A stretch of DNA of 64,000 nt from Girardinichthys multiradiatus (lineage: Eukaryota; Chordata; Actinopteri; Cyprinodontiformes; Goodeidae). The notes beneath the pieces were generated by a model. The model did no database searches and was not told the origin of the DNA. It was given only the letters and a program-made list of their open reading frames with translations. The position numbers and the translations under genes were made by a program. How positions within the stretch are numbered: position 1 is the stretch's first letter; each line of letters begins with the position of its first letter. This document shows positions 1-11,029 of the stretch, piece by piece. The stretch is from NCBI RefSeq assembly GCF_021462225.1, contig NC_061811.1:20858663-20922662 (forward strand), given 5' to 3'.

Positions 1-1
1 A

Positions 2-1504
2 CATGGAGAGCACATCAATGCCTTGACTGAGTGTGTAACCGACTATATAAACTTCTGTGTGGATAACATCATCCCCACTAGAACTGTGAGATGCTTCCCC
101 AATAACAAACCTTAGATCACCAGTGACCTGAAGGACCTGCTTAACAAGAAAAAAAGAGCCTTCAGAGAGGGAGACATAGAATTATTGAGGATTATACAGA
201 AGCAACTTAAAGTCAAGATAAGAGACAGCAAGGAGGTGTACAAGAAGAAGCTGGAGAACAAGCTCCAGCAAAACAATATCAGAGATGTGTGGACAGGGAT
301 GAAGAAGATCACAGGCTTCAAGCAGAAGGATGATCAGACCGATGGAGGTCTGGACAGAGCCAATGAATTGAACACATTCTTCAATAGGTTCAGTTCAGAA
401 ACAAGCTTCGCATCCTCCTCTCCTGCTCACAGCCAAACAGACATTCCATCTTCCTTTGACCCACAGGACCCACAGCTGTCCAGTAACACCTCACATTTTT
501 TATCTTCCACCTCAGCCCTAGACCCTTCTGCTTCTACATGTTTGCCTTCAACCATATCAGAAGATGCTGATGCTTCCTTTGCTTCCCCCTTCCACCTGTG
601 TGTCTCAAGAAGTCAAGTGAAGAGACAACTGGAGAGACTGAATAGGAATAAGGCTGCAGGTCCAGATCATGTCAGCCCTAGAGTCCTGAAAGCCTGTGCA
701 GACCAGCTCTGTGGGATTCTGCAACACCTCTTCAACCTTAGCCTGGCCCAGAAGAAGGTTCCGGTGTTGTGGAAGACCTCCTGTCTTAGTACGGTACCAA
801 AGAAAACTCACCCATCAGTCCTCAATGTCTATAGACCTGTTGCCCTGACATCTCACATCATGAAGGTCCTAGAGAGACTCCTGTTGGCCCACCTGAGTAA
901 GCAAACAGTAAACCATCAGGACACCCTTCAGTTTGCTTATCGCTGTGGAGTTGGAGTTGAAGATGCCATCATACACCTGCTTCAACAAACCCACTGTCAT
1001 CTGGACAAAGCCAGTAGCACTGTGAGGATCGTGTTCTTTGATTTCTCCAGTGCATTTAATACAATCCAACCTGATTTGCTTTGTCAGAAACTCCAGAAGA
1101 CTCAGGTGGAGGCCTCAATAATCTCCTGGATCAAAGACTACCTGACAAACAGACCACAGTTTGTGAGACTGAAGGGTTGTGAGTCTAACCAGGTAGTCAG
1201 CAGCACAGGAGCACCACAGGGGACTGTACTCTCACCATTCCTCAACAAGCTGATAGAAAAGGCTGGCTCTGTTCTGGGGACTCCTCTGGAACCTCTGGAG
1301 ATCATTGTGGAAAGACGGATTCTTCATAAAATGAAGAACATTATGGAGAACCCTGAGCATCCACTTCATGAGACTGTCCTACAACAACAGAGTGTCTTCA
1401 GTCAGAAGCTTCTTCAGATCTGCTGTAACACGGAACGCTACAGGAGATCCTTCCTGCCCACAGCCATCAGCATCTACAATGGCTCTTTGAGGAAACCTTC
1501 ATAA
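2..1504 (+). pseudogene. Rex1-like reverse transcriptase, nonsense mutation plus loss of YADD region
   Basis: The frame is open from 2 except for TAG at 113-115; the rest reads 439 codons to TAA at 1502-1504. Visible RT blocks are the fingers motif NRNKAAGPDHVSPRVLK (from about nt 638), block A FFDFSSAFNTI (about 1035-1067) and block B GAPQGTVLSP (about 1207-1236). Directly after block B, near 1242, the protein jumps to what is normally the far C-terminus (NKLIEKAGSVLGTPLEPLE onward). Block C with the catalytic YADD aspartates and the thumb are therefore missing, while the reading frame is kept. The product could not reverse transcribe. No endonuclease domain lies in the window. Confidence 0.85.
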
Positions 1505-1577
1505 TATATAACAACATTTAATTTCCCTTTGGGATTAATAAAGTATTTTTGAATTGAATTGAATTGAATTGAATTGA
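2..1577 (+). mobile_element. Rex1-like non-LTR retrotransposon (LINE), 3' part with internal deletion
   Basis: Reverse-transcriptase coding runs from the left edge to 1504, followed by a short 3' UTR and a tail of GAATT repeats (about 1549-1577), which is how Rex1/L2-type LINEs end. The element starts outside the window. The family call rests on recalled resemblance of the RT and of the 3' end (a TTCCCTTTGGGATTAATAAAG-like stretch). Confidence 0.85.
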
Positions 1578-1954
1578 CCAAACCTGCCTATCCAAACATT
1601 TAATCATCTAACGTGATCAACCACCATATTAACCTATAAACAGCACAACCAGTCACCTCCACAAGTAAACTACCAAACAGTTATTTAGTTTGCCTGACAA
1701 TGTGTGACTATGAGTTATCTGAGAATTCAATAGGTGGTTGTGGTACTTAGCACACACTTAGATTATGTTGGTTGGTTAAATTTACATTACAAACAAAATA
1801 TACAAATGTGAGTTGTCACAATGAAGCATTTTAATTATGCATAACCTGCTTGGTTTGGAAGTTTGACACTTGAGTAAAAACAAAAATAGTATACAATATT
1901 AATCACAAGCTATTCATCTCAGTGGTGTTCATTTTCAACACTTGATGCACAATT
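1578..1954. other. AT-rich spacer, nothing recognised
   Basis: Low-GC sequence without a credible ORF or a recognisable repeat. It separates the Rex1 tail from weak transposon-like sequence. Confidence 0.5.
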
Positions 1955-2360
1955 AGGTGCAGAATTATTCATACCTGGGCAGATTTAGATTTTAAATTAT
2001 TTTCATTCAATGTTTTATTCCTTATTAAAACCATGTAAAAAGAGCATTAAATATTGAAAAAAATAATGTGGTTCTATTAAACTTTCATTAAAATGGCATG
2101 TCGAAAATGATTTATACCCTTCCAAGTAGTCAATGGAAAAAATAAAAAATTTACTGTCATTACAGCAATGCAAACCTTATAATTGCTGACTTCCTTTTTG
2201 CATGTTTCCACTGGTATTATGACTATTTAGGTCTTTGAAATTAAAAGGCATCCTTGCTGTCACCCCAATCTTAATCGCCCTTCACAGTTTCTCTATCAGC
2301 TTCAAGTCAGCAATCTGGCTGGGCCACTCCAAAATATTAATATTCCTTCCTGTCAGGAAA
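1955..2360 (-). mobile_element. Probable Tc1-like DNA transposon remnant, strongly decayed
   Basis: The stretch holds phrases typical of antisense fish Tc1 transposase DNA: a terminus reading GAATTATTCATACC near 1970 and, near 2300-2330, a segment like 'caatctggctgggccactccaaaa', the reverse of a conserved transposase region. No frame survives. The orientation and boundaries are estimates. Confidence 0.4.
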
Positions 2361-2831
2361 ACAAGTTGGTAATATTTATGTATTACCAGGAGTATAAAAA
2401 TCATTTTTACCTATGTGTAGTAATTTGTATTCCAGAGCACAAGAAATATGTTTCTTGCCTTTTTTCTTAAATTATATATGTAAATATGTCATGACAAATA
2501 TCTCTATTGTCTGTTATAATTAGGTTGTATTGTTTTGATGTCTTAAATTCTATTTTTACATATTGCATGATAGAATTAGAATTAAAAAATATCACATGCT
2601 CTGTATGAGTTTAATTTTTTCAATTTAACTTGGCTTTAAAGGAAGGTTACTTATTTTAAGTGATTTTCATTAGAAAAATTTGTCACACTCTTGTTTCCAA
2701 CATAACTTTGATTCACTGATATTTGCTGACATTTGTTTGAGGTGGTCACATGTATGTCACAACAGCCAACCTTCCTGTGGCTGCAAAACAAGCCCTAACC
2801 ATCATCCATCCACCACCGTGACTGACAGTTA
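2361..2831. other. AT-rich DNA, nothing recognised
   Basis: No ORF above chance, no tandem array and no recognisable element. It ends at the start of the terminal inverted repeat of the next element. Confidence 0.5.
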
Positions 2832-4137
2832 GGGCCTGATCTACTAAAGGTTTGGATGTATAATGCAAACTTGATAGCGTGCACAAATCTGATCTACTAA
2901 GCAGTTGCACCGAGGAATGTATCTGACAAATGAGCAGAATTGCAAGAGCAATCCATTCAACTTGTTTGCCTTCAAACATGAAATGGATTGTGGTCGCTGT
3001 TTTTGCAGAATGCTATTTTTAGCATGTTTGAAAGGCAGGTGCAAACTGACCAGGGATTGGAATAACGATATTCAAATAAACAGCATTACTTATGACGTTA
3101 CTTTTTTCAGTAACGAGTAATCAAACAAATTACTTTCTTCAGCATTACAACCCCGTTACCATTACGACAGTTAAATGGGGTGCGTTATAAACTAAAGCTG
3201 CTCATTGAAGCTCTTGTCATCTGTTGTGGCTCACAGCCACAGGAGCTAAGCTTTTTTTCTTCGGTGAAGGAAGGAACGAGGCAATCGCATAAGTGATGAT
3301 GATTGGCTAGGATAGAGTAAGCTTAAGTGGGACAGATTAATGCAGACACGAGCCAAGTTGATTCAAAACCATTTCTTATGAACCATTTGAGGTATGCAGT
3401 TTATTTAAATTCTTAATGCAATTAAACCAAAATGAAAAACACCACGACTGAACTTAAATATTGTCTCTTATTTTGAAAGAAACATTACCAGCCACCAGAG
3501 AACATGAAACCATTACCGAGCCTGTAAAGGGACAATGAAGGAAAAAAATGTTTAACTTTCTCGCATGCCTGAAAGAATCTGGTGCATGCCTGGATGTTTG
3601 TTTATTTTTATTTCCCTTATTGTAAAAGAAACACTGTCTGTCTCATGCAGGTCAGAGGCTGCAGTCGTTTGACCCTGCGCTCCACATTGCGTGACGGCAA
3701 GGTGGAGCAGGAGGAGGGAGGAGCAAGGCGGGGAACCGTTTGCAGGGCCAGTGCACTCAAATAAATGGCCATCAAATATCACAACACTTTTGGAGGGAAC
3801 TAATGGCAGAAAGGATCATTTTTATTTAGAAATATTGATTAAAAAAATAAAAAATGGGCTCCAGCAGTGAGGGGCCTTTTCTCACCCAGGACAAAAGGGC
3901 AGATGCCCATAGGTGTCTATCTGTGCATGTGCCTTAATGTGTCTGAACTCCTCATGGTAACAGTCAGCAGCACATGCAAAATCCTCAATTAAATAGGGCT
4001 GTCCACATCACTATATTATCAACGGTGCCTGCAATCTCAGTATATCACCCACAACACGCACATCAACAGCATGTGCAATTTCTTTTAAACACATGCAATT
4101 TGGCGCTCCTAATCTGGGATCATCGTAGATCAGGCCC
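2832..4137. mobile_element. Non-autonomous DNA transposon with GGGCCTGATCTAC terminal inverted repeats
   Basis: The left end starts GGGCCTGATCTAC at 2832 and the right end is its reverse complement, finishing at 4137. A second copy of the TGATCTACTAA motif lies at about 2889, inside the left end. The roughly 1.3 kb interior codes for nothing recognisable. Around 3060-3200 it contains a 'ttactttttt-cagtaacgagtaat' segment that recalls fish hAT-derived repeats, so the element may be composite. No clean target-site duplication is visible. The superfamily is not assigned. Confidence 0.6.
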
Positions 4138-4800
4138 ATAGTATGAAGTATTTGTGCTTACAAATACCTGTTAGTTCCAGTGAAACTGCCAGAACCCCTG
4201 CTCTTATAGAGTTAGTCACATTGAACATGATGATCAATAAATTGTGGATTTGATTTCCAGCATATGGCTGTTGTCTAAATGCTGTTGAAGGAGTCAATGT
4301 GGGCTTCTTCTAATAAATAATGATTTACACATAATACCATTGTAGTTTATGTGAGGCTGTGGTTACCTCATTTGAAGTTAAGATGATTTATTTTGTCTGG
4401 AGAATTAAAATAGGGTGGTCTTACTTTACTGTAAGATGTATCATTAAACATTTTTATTGCTTAGGGTTTAAAACTAAGAATAGCAACTCACTAATGAAAA
4501 TTTGAATTTGACGACTATCAATTTAAAGCCGGTAGCTGCTGAAACACTAGGCTAAATAAACCCATTCTGGTTTGTGTGTATCCGAGTTGTGATGATACAC
4601 AAACTTACACCACAAGGTTTTGGCCCTCTAGGACAGATCAATTGGATAAATTAATCTGAAGAGCTGTAGCATGAAATGTGTACATAATGTGATCATAAAT
4701 TAGCCGTATTAAATGCATTATTGAATTTGTACAGTTCTTGTTCCAGATTAAGGTCTGTATACGTGTCCATTTAACTTTTCATGGTTTGTTTCTGAGATTA
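4138..4800. other. AT-rich DNA, nothing recognised
   Basis: No protein-coding potential, tandem repeat or familiar element is visible between the inverted-repeat element and the next Tc1 relic. Confidence 0.5.
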
Positions 4801-6045
4801 CAGATTCACACTAAAGTATTCACAGCCAGACAACTTTTCCACATTTTGTCTCATAACAACCACAAACTGCAATGTAATAAGTTAGGACTTTATGTAACAA
4901 ACCAACAAAAAGTAAAGCATAACTGCAAAGAAGGAAAAGGATGCATGGTTTAAAAAAGAAAAGTAACAGAAAAACATTAAAACTGTGGCAAGCATTGGTA
5001 TTCAGCCTCTTTTTTTATTAACTTTTAATTTGTTTAACCAGGAAAGCCCCATTGAGATTTAAAATCTCATGTACAAGGGTGACTTTTACTCAGATACCCC
5101 ACATAAAATCCAATGCAACCAACTGTCTCCAGAAGTCAATTATTAAATAAATTGAATCCATATTTGAGTGATGTAATGTCAGTATAAATCTAGTTCTTCT
5201 GTGTAGGCCTTAGAGGGTTGTTAGATAATATTAGTGGTCAAACGGCATCTTGAAGACCGAGAAACACAGTAGACATCTTAGGGATAACATTATGAAAACG
5301 TTTAAGGTAGGGTTAGGTTATAAAACAATATCCCAAACATTAAACATCTGTCAGAGCTCAACCTGTCATTTGAAAATGGAAATAGTATCTCACAACTGCA
5401 AACCTACCAAGACATGGCTATCCACTTAAACTGACAGGCTGGATGAAGAGATAATTAATTAGAGATGCAACCACGATACTCTTGGTGACTGTGGAGGAGC
5501 TGCAGATATTTACAGCTCAGGAGGGAGAATATGTTGACATGGTAAGTATTTGTTAAGCACAAATGTGACCTTTGTGGAAGAGTGGCACAATTTTCCAGTT
5601 ACTGAAAGGAAACCATAATAGGATCCATTTAAAGTTGAACATGAGCAAACATGTGGAAGAAGGTGCTCGGGTAAGACAAGACCAAAGTCGAACCTTTAGG
5701 TCTTCATATAAAAAAACATGGGTGTCAAAAAACAATCACTGCACATCACCATGAATACACTAGAATCACACTTCAGCAGTGACATGGAAGCTGGTCTGAG
5801 TTGATAGAACAATGGATGGAGCCAAATACAGAACAATACTAAGCAAATCTCTTTTAAATAGTTGCAGAAGACTGGACACAGGAGATTGGGGGAGTTCAGG
5901 GTTGTTGTTCTTCTATGAGGACAGAAACCCTAAATATCCAGCTGGAGATACAAATGAAGGGTTTCAAATAAGCCTATGTTCACCTGATAGAATATCATAG
6001 TCCAAGTTTAGATTTAAATACAATCGGTGCAAGAAATCTAGTTCC
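4801..6045 (+). mobile_element. Decayed Tc1-like transposon (long-TIR fish family), copy A
   Basis: The 5' part (about 4801-5010) matches the long terminal repeat of a common fish Tc1 family, with 'cttttccacattttgtc' followed by an ACAACCACAAAC-like block. From about 5180 onward it parallels copies B-E in this window, including the DGAKYR transposase signature ('gatggagccaaatacag', about 5815) and a later 'agtccaagtttagatttaaata' stretch (about 5999-6020) equivalent to the SPDLNP region. Many frameshifts and stops. The 3' end is not visible. Confidence 0.65.
5010..5100. repeat. Short interspersed repeat inside Tc1 copy A
   Basis: The stretch 'tttaaccaggaaagccccat' followed by a 'tgagatttaaaatctc' element resembles an abundant teleost repeat. 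It interrupts the Tc1 alignment, so it probably inserted later. The family is not assigned. Confidence 0.35.
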
Positions 6046-6740
6046 CGTGGAGAAATGTCCCATAAACTGCGCCTTTCGCATAGGCCACAGCACTGACATG
6101 CAAACACATGTGCCTATACTGACACATGTACTACAAGTCCGTGCATGCCAGCAGCGCTTATAGGCTAAACAGGCGCTAAACACAAGGTAATCCCAGGTAG
6201 CTCCTTAATCCGCTGCAGACGGTTCGGCATTCCCTGCTGACATTCTCAAAGTGGGCCATTAAGCACAATCAACGCTCCAATTTCGTTCCTGTGTGAGAAT
6301 GTGTGCGTACAGGAGCCGCGCTTCTGGCTGACCCGCTCCTCTTACGCCCCTGCTGGCCCTCCTCTCGGTGGGCTCCGGGATGCTCCATAGTGTTTATTCC
6401 ATCTAGGGTTTTTCGCTGTTCTATTGCAGCCTTCCCGGCGCAGAGACTCTGCATCTTTCCATCCATGCGCTCACCGGACGAACAATACGGCTCTTTATTG
6501 TTATAAACAAACTCTAAACTTTGTGGTTTTGGATTTTCCGTCACTTTTGGCAAGAAATCCCGCTTTTTTCGGATAATTACTTTGGATATTCCAAGCATTC
6601 TAAGGACGAGGACTCGAGTAGCGAGGAGCAGACGGGGGGAAACCTGTTTGTGCAAGTGTAGCGACTTTTTCAGCGTGGACATACACAGACAACTGCAGTG
6701 AGAAGGTTATTTTTACTACAAAAAAATGCTGTGAAGCTTT

Positions 6741-6971
6741 ATGTCGCAGCTTGGCTTCCGGCTAAAAAAGCGCAGGTTTAACGCAGCATCTGCTGGTGCG
6801 GGGAGGAATAAAACTCGTCTTGTGCGAGAGAAAGAGCGATATGCGGCTCGACGGGCGGCTGGTTTTGCGGTTCTTCTGGAATTAGTGGAGCAATGGAAAG
6901 GGAGCGGCTGTAAGACTCAAATACTGGGAAGGAAAAAAAGAGTTCTTTGGGAAGCTGTGGTTGGCACATAA
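6741..6971 (+). CDS. Possible upstream ORF (76 codons) overlapping the candidate start codon
   Basis: It starts with a real ATG in a weak context (T at -3) and encodes a very basic peptide beginning MSQLGFRLKKRRFNAAS. Its stop codon TAA (6969-6971) shares one base with the ATG at 6971, giving TAATG, a stop-start overlap that could allow reinitiation. No similarity is recognised. It may simply be open by chance in GC-rich DNA. If translated it would be a regulatory uORF rather than a protein gene. Confidence 0.25.
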   Translation: MSQLGFRLKKRRFNAASAGAGRNKTRLVREKERYAARRAAGFAVLLELVEQWKGSGCKTQILGRKKRVLWEAVVGT

Positions 6972-6994
6972 TGGATAATTATCCGCAGGTGCAG
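6971..6994 (+). CDS. Candidate first coding exon end of an unidentified host gene
   Basis: ATG at 6971 is in a good Kozak context (A at -3, G at +4) and reads MDNYPQVQ before a consensus splice donor CAG|GTAGGA (cut after 6994). An alternative donor, CAG|GTGCAG, would cut after 6988. Unspliced, the frame stops after 28 codons. I do not recognise the peptide. No downstream exon could be identified, so intron 1 would be very long or the call is wrong. Confidence 0.3.
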
Positions 6995-7000
6995 GTAGGA

Positions 7001-7826
7001 AATAACATCAAATACCCGCAGAGATTAAATCAGCTGTTTCATATTTGTTCTTGATCTTTTGCATGAACACTGATCATGTAGAGCCAGTTTACATTTGTAC
7101 ATGAGCATTCACATAGGCAAGGTGAGGTGTTTATTGGATGAAGGGTGCATCAGATTCCGGACAATTACAGCTTCGCACAGAAAGTAACCTGATCAGCGAA
7201 GAGCTGCTTTTGGCCTTTTATTTTATTTTAACAAAAAATGTGCATGTGAAGGGAACTGGGAGGTTGTGTTTGACATAGAACAGTAGCGTACACTAAGAGC
7301 GCTTGTGATATTTTTTGCCAAAATGTTCACTTGTGATTTTCAAAGCTGCGTATTATACTCCCTTTAAGTTGCACGAATAGACTGCTGTGTGTGAGGAGAA
7401 GAGAGAGAGAGAGAGAGAGAGTTTTATTACGAAAGTCCCTGCACATCCTAAGAAAATATTGGCTTGTGTGTGTGCGCGCAAACTCAGCTATTAAATGCTT
7501 GTGTGTATGATTGTGGTTAGGGGGCTCTATGGTCGCCATGAGGCACTAAACGCCACCACCTTCTGTAATCGCCACCCCTCGTGTGGATTACATGACATTC
7601 GCGGAGTCGCAGTGAGAAATCCGTGTCCGTAGGTGGAGACCAGCCGTTCGGGCTGTGCGTGTAGTTCAGCACCGTGGACAGCACACACAAGTCCAAGTGC
7701 TGCAGGAGGCAGCGTTCCACTCCCACAGCGGGGGTTTTTTGCCAACACTTGCATAGCCGTTTACGCCCTATCTAAATTGCATTCATATGTGAAAAAAGTG
7801 CAGTGCCTCAGTGGCAGGTGCGTTCT

Positions 7827-7871
<45 letters not shown>
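7001..7871. other. Moderately CpG-containing flank with microsatellites
   Basis: This continues the promoter-like region at lower GC. A (GA)n tract lies at about 7397-7421 and a (CA)n-(TA)n tract at about 7830-7871. A second small CpG-bearing patch lies at about 7540-7740. No convincing ORF. Confidence 0.5.
7830..7871. repeat. (CA)n/(TA)n microsatellite
   Basis: A run of CA dinucleotides passes into TA dinucleotides. The young Tc1 element inserted at its right end, using a TA of the array as target. Confidence 0.95.
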
Positions 7872-8072
7872 CAGGTCCTTCTCAAAAAATTAGCATATTG
7901 TGATAAAGTTCATTATTTTCCATAATGTCATGATGAAAATTTAACATTCATATATTTTAGATTCATTGCACACTAACTGAAATATTTCAGGTCTTTTATT
8001 GTCTTAATACGGATGATTTTGGCATACAGCTCATGAAAACCCAAAATTCCTATCTCACAAAATTAGCATATT
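7872..8072 (+). repeat. Left terminal inverted repeat of Tc1 element
   Basis: 201 bp, pairing with 9281-9481. By eye I count three mismatches: one in the outer 10 bases and two near the CATAATGTCATG segment. Subterminal motifs such as AATTAGCATA occur at both ends of the repeat, the usual position of transposase binding sites. Confidence 0.9.
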
Positions 8073-8199
8073 ATTAAAAGGGTCTCTAAACGAGCTATGA
8101 ACCTAATCATCTGAATCAACGAGTTAACTCTAAACACCTGCAAAAGATTCCTGGGGCCTTTAAAACTCCCAGCCTGGTTCATCACTCAAAACCCCAATC

Positions 8200-9204
8200 A
8201 TGGGTAAGACTGCCGACCTGACTGCTGTCCAGAAGGCCACTATTGACACCCTCAAGCAAGAGGGTAAGACACAGAAATAAATTTCTGAACGAATAGTCTG
8301 TTCCCAGAGTGCTGTATCAAGGCACCTCAGTGGGAAGTCTGTGGGAAGGAAAAAGTGTGGCAGAAAACGCTGCACAACGAGAAGAGGTGACCGGACCCTG
8401 AGGAAGATTGTGGAGAAGGGCCGATTCCAGACCTTTGGGGACCTGCAGAAGCAGTGGACTGAGTCTGGAGTAGAAACATCCAGAGCTACCGTGCACAGGC
8501 GTGTGCAGGAAATGGGCTACAGGTGCCGCATTCCCCAGGTCAAGCCACTTTTGAACCAGAAACAGCGGCAGAAGCGCCTGACCTGGGCTACAGAGAAGCA
8601 GAACTGGACTGTTGCTCAGTGGTCCAAAGTACATTTTTCGGATGAAAGCAAATTCTGCATGTCATTCGGAAGTCAAGGTGCCAGAGTCTGGAGGAAGACT
8701 GGGGAGAAGGAAATGCCAAAATGCCAGAAGTCCAGTGTCAAGTACCCACAGTCAGTGATGGTCTGGGGTGCCGTGTCAGCTGCTGGTGTTGGTCCACTGT
8801 GTTTTATCAAGGGCAGGGTCAATGCAGCTAGCTATCAGGAGATTTTGGAGCACTTCATGCTTCCATCTGCTGAAAAGCTTTATGGAGATGAAGATTTCAT
8901 TTTTCAGCAAGACTTGGCACCTGCTCACAGTGCCAAAACCACTGGTAAATGGTTTACTGACCATGGTATCACTGTGCTCAATTGGCCTGCCAACTCTCCT
9001 GACCTGAACCCCATAGAGAATCTGTGGGATATTGTGAAGAGAACGTTGAGAGACTCAAGACCCAACACTCTGGATGAGCTAAAGGCCGCTATCGAAGCAT
9101 CCTGGGCCTCCATAAGACCTCAGCAGTGCCACAGGCTGATTGCCTCAATGCCACGCCGCATTGAAGCAGTCATTTCTGCAAAAGGATTCCCGACCAAGTA
9201 TTGA
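8200..9204 (+). pseudogene. Tc1 transposase (DD34E), one nonsense codon
   Basis: The frame starts at ATG 8200 (MGKTADLTAVQKATIDTLKQ) and ends with TGA at 9202-9204, 334 codons, the usual Tc1 length. Codon 27 is TAA (8278-8280), where related copies carry glutamate. It falls in the N-terminal helix-turn-helix that binds the terminal repeats. The rest is open: a second HTH, an RK-rich linker (GRKKCGRKR) and the catalytic core with D148 (FSDES), D238 (QQDLAPAH) and E273 (SPDLNPIENLW). The D238-E273 spacing is exactly 34 residues. This copy cannot make full-length protein without readthrough. Confidence 0.93.
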
Positions 9205-9280
9205 GTGCATAACTGTACATGATTATTTGAAGGTTGACGTTTTTTGTATTAAAAACACTTTTCTTTTATTGGTCGGATGA

Positions 9281-9481
9281 AATATGCTAATTTTGTGAGA
9301 TAGGAATTTTGGGTTTTCATGAGCTGTATGCCAAAATCATCCGTATTAAGACAATAAAAGACCTGAAATATTTCAGTTAGTGTGCAATGAATCTAAAATA
9401 TATGAATGTTAAATTTTCATCATTACATTATAGAAAATAATGAACTTTATCACAATATGCTAATTTTTTGAGAAGTACCTG
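9281..9481 (-). repeat. Right terminal inverted repeat of Tc1 element
   Basis: 201 bp, the reverse complement of 7872-8072 apart from about three substitutions, with no indel. It ends in CTG next to the TA target duplication. Confidence 0.9.
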
Positions 9482-9484
9482 TAT

Positions 9485-9511
9485 ATAGAGAGAGAGAGAG
9501 AGAGAGAGAGG
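9485..9511. repeat. (GA)n microsatellite
   Basis: An AG dinucleotide run immediately right of the Tc1 insertion. With the CA/TA tract on the left side, it shows that the target was a compound microsatellite. Confidence 0.9.
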
Positions 9512-11029
9512 GAGAGGAGAAGTAACTCATCTGTAGGTAACACCAGCTCTGTTTGAGTTCACTGCCAATCCAAGACTGTCTTGATTTATATCGGCTGTAG
9601 CATGTTTTTTAATCACGTACACGCTAGACTTTGCCATTAATTGTGTGCCTGAAAAAATTACGACACTAAATATTTAACTTCCACGTTTTAGGTGTTTCTC
9701 AGCAGCAATGTTGTGTCCCTCTTTAGTGTTTTAAAGCTTTTAGCCCTGTTGTTTATTCAGCATTTTATTTTAGCTTTTTATTGATGAACACCATTTGCTG
9801 TATTCCCCAAAGTTATTTTTATTTATTTTTTGCTAAACATGAAAGGAATTCCCTCTGGACTTTCCCAGACATAATGGCATCAGCTATCCATCATCAGCAT
9901 TAAAGTTGTATATATTTAGTCAGTTGCTTGGTTTTTCAATCACATGCAAAACATAGATTGTAGCGTTTGAGTTAACATCAAGATAGATGGAAATTGTTAC
10001 ATTAACACAAAACAGTTAATTTGATAACTGTTTCCAAAGAGATGGTTTAATTAATATTCAGAAGTAACTGTAAATTCACAAAAATAATTGGATCTATTGT
10101 GGCCTCTTCTGGCTCTTTAGAGACATCCTTGCAGGTGGTAAATGCCATGCAATGTCTTGCATGGTATAGTAGCTGCTAAATGCTATGCACGTTTGAGAAA
10201 GAGTTGCTTAGATACACATCTTGAAGTTATTCAGAACATGTATAAATTGAAACAGATTATGGTTCTAGTGACTCGTAAAACATCTCAACCTTTTAAAATC
10301 AAATACTAAGATGGATGCTAAATGTTTTATTGAAGCTTCTCAGATTGATCTGAATAAATACCCCTTACATACAACACATGGAAATATGAAGTTATTGTAG
10401 TTCATTTAAACACCTACCCAATGACAGTTTCCAAAAATGTCCCAAAATGGGACAATTATTGCCTTCTTTAAAACATTTTATGATGTCACTGTATTTTATT
10501 CCTGTTTTGCATTCAATTGTATTATGTCCATAACATTTAAAACTCTGAACATTTATCGATAATGAGTTGGTGTTTGAACAGAGACAACCAGAACTTCCCT
10601 GGATGGATTAAACTCTGATTATACTATTCTAATACAATTTATGATCTCTATTTGGACCAAACTTCCCAGGTTTGCCCAATTTTTGGACTGTGTCTGAGAA
10701 AAATCCTCCCAGGTTTGACAGGGAAGAATATCAATAGATCTTCAAAATAATTTCCTGGAGAATTCCATGTTGAAATTTGAAATCTCACATTTAATTGTTC
10801 AGTTTTATAATACAAATATTAATCTGGGGTATGTTCTTCACTGTTGGCAACAAAAACACCCAATTTGTGTTAAATTCGAATATTGCTGTTGCAGCTAAAC
10901 GCAGCTTATTGCTCCCCTTAAAGTAGATAATCATGTTGTTTTAGACAGGGAGCAACATGAGCGGGACATTAATTAATTCTTCCTCTGTACTCATTGATAA
11001 TCACACTGCTCACCACAAACAGTCACATT
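9512..11029. other. AT-rich DNA, nothing recognised
   Basis: No ORF, tandem array or element that I recognise. It has the appearance of intronic or intergenic unique DNA. Confidence 0.5.

Larger units (their letters stand above)
6190..7000 (+). promoter_or_regulatory. CpG-rich block, candidate promoter and 5' UTR of a host gene
   Basis: This is the only extended GC- and CpG-rich segment in an otherwise AT-rich window, with many CG dinucleotides between 6220 and 6960. It has no transposon resemblance and ends in a well-placed ATG and splice donor (6971-6995). In vertebrates this composition usually marks a promoter with a first exon. No TATA box is obvious. The direction is inferred from the candidate start codon; bidirectional activity is possible. 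Confidence 0.45.
7872..9481 (+). mobile_element. Young, nearly intact Tc1/mariner transposon (1610 bp)
   Basis: Both ends are sharp: CAGGTCCTTCTC at the left and its near reverse complement at the right, flanked by TA at 7870-7871 and 9482-9483, the Tc1 target duplication. Terminal inverted repeats are 201 bp each. Between them lies one transposase frame with a single premature stop. By recall it matches a fish Tc1 family whose termini contain 'aaaattagcatattgtgat'. The near-identity of the two ends suggests recent insertion. Confidence 0.95.

Noticed and set aside
1549..1577. GAATT tandem repeat as an independent microsatellite
   Set aside because: It is the 3' tail typical of the Rex1-type LINE directly upstream.
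6269..6682. 137-codon minus-strand ORF in the CpG-rich block
   Set aside because: Open frames are expected by chance in GC-rich DNA. No family resemblance, and the better start-plus-donor signals lie on the + strand.
8317..8634. Minus-strand ORF over the Tc1 transposase
   Set aside because: Shadow of the real + strand transposase frame.
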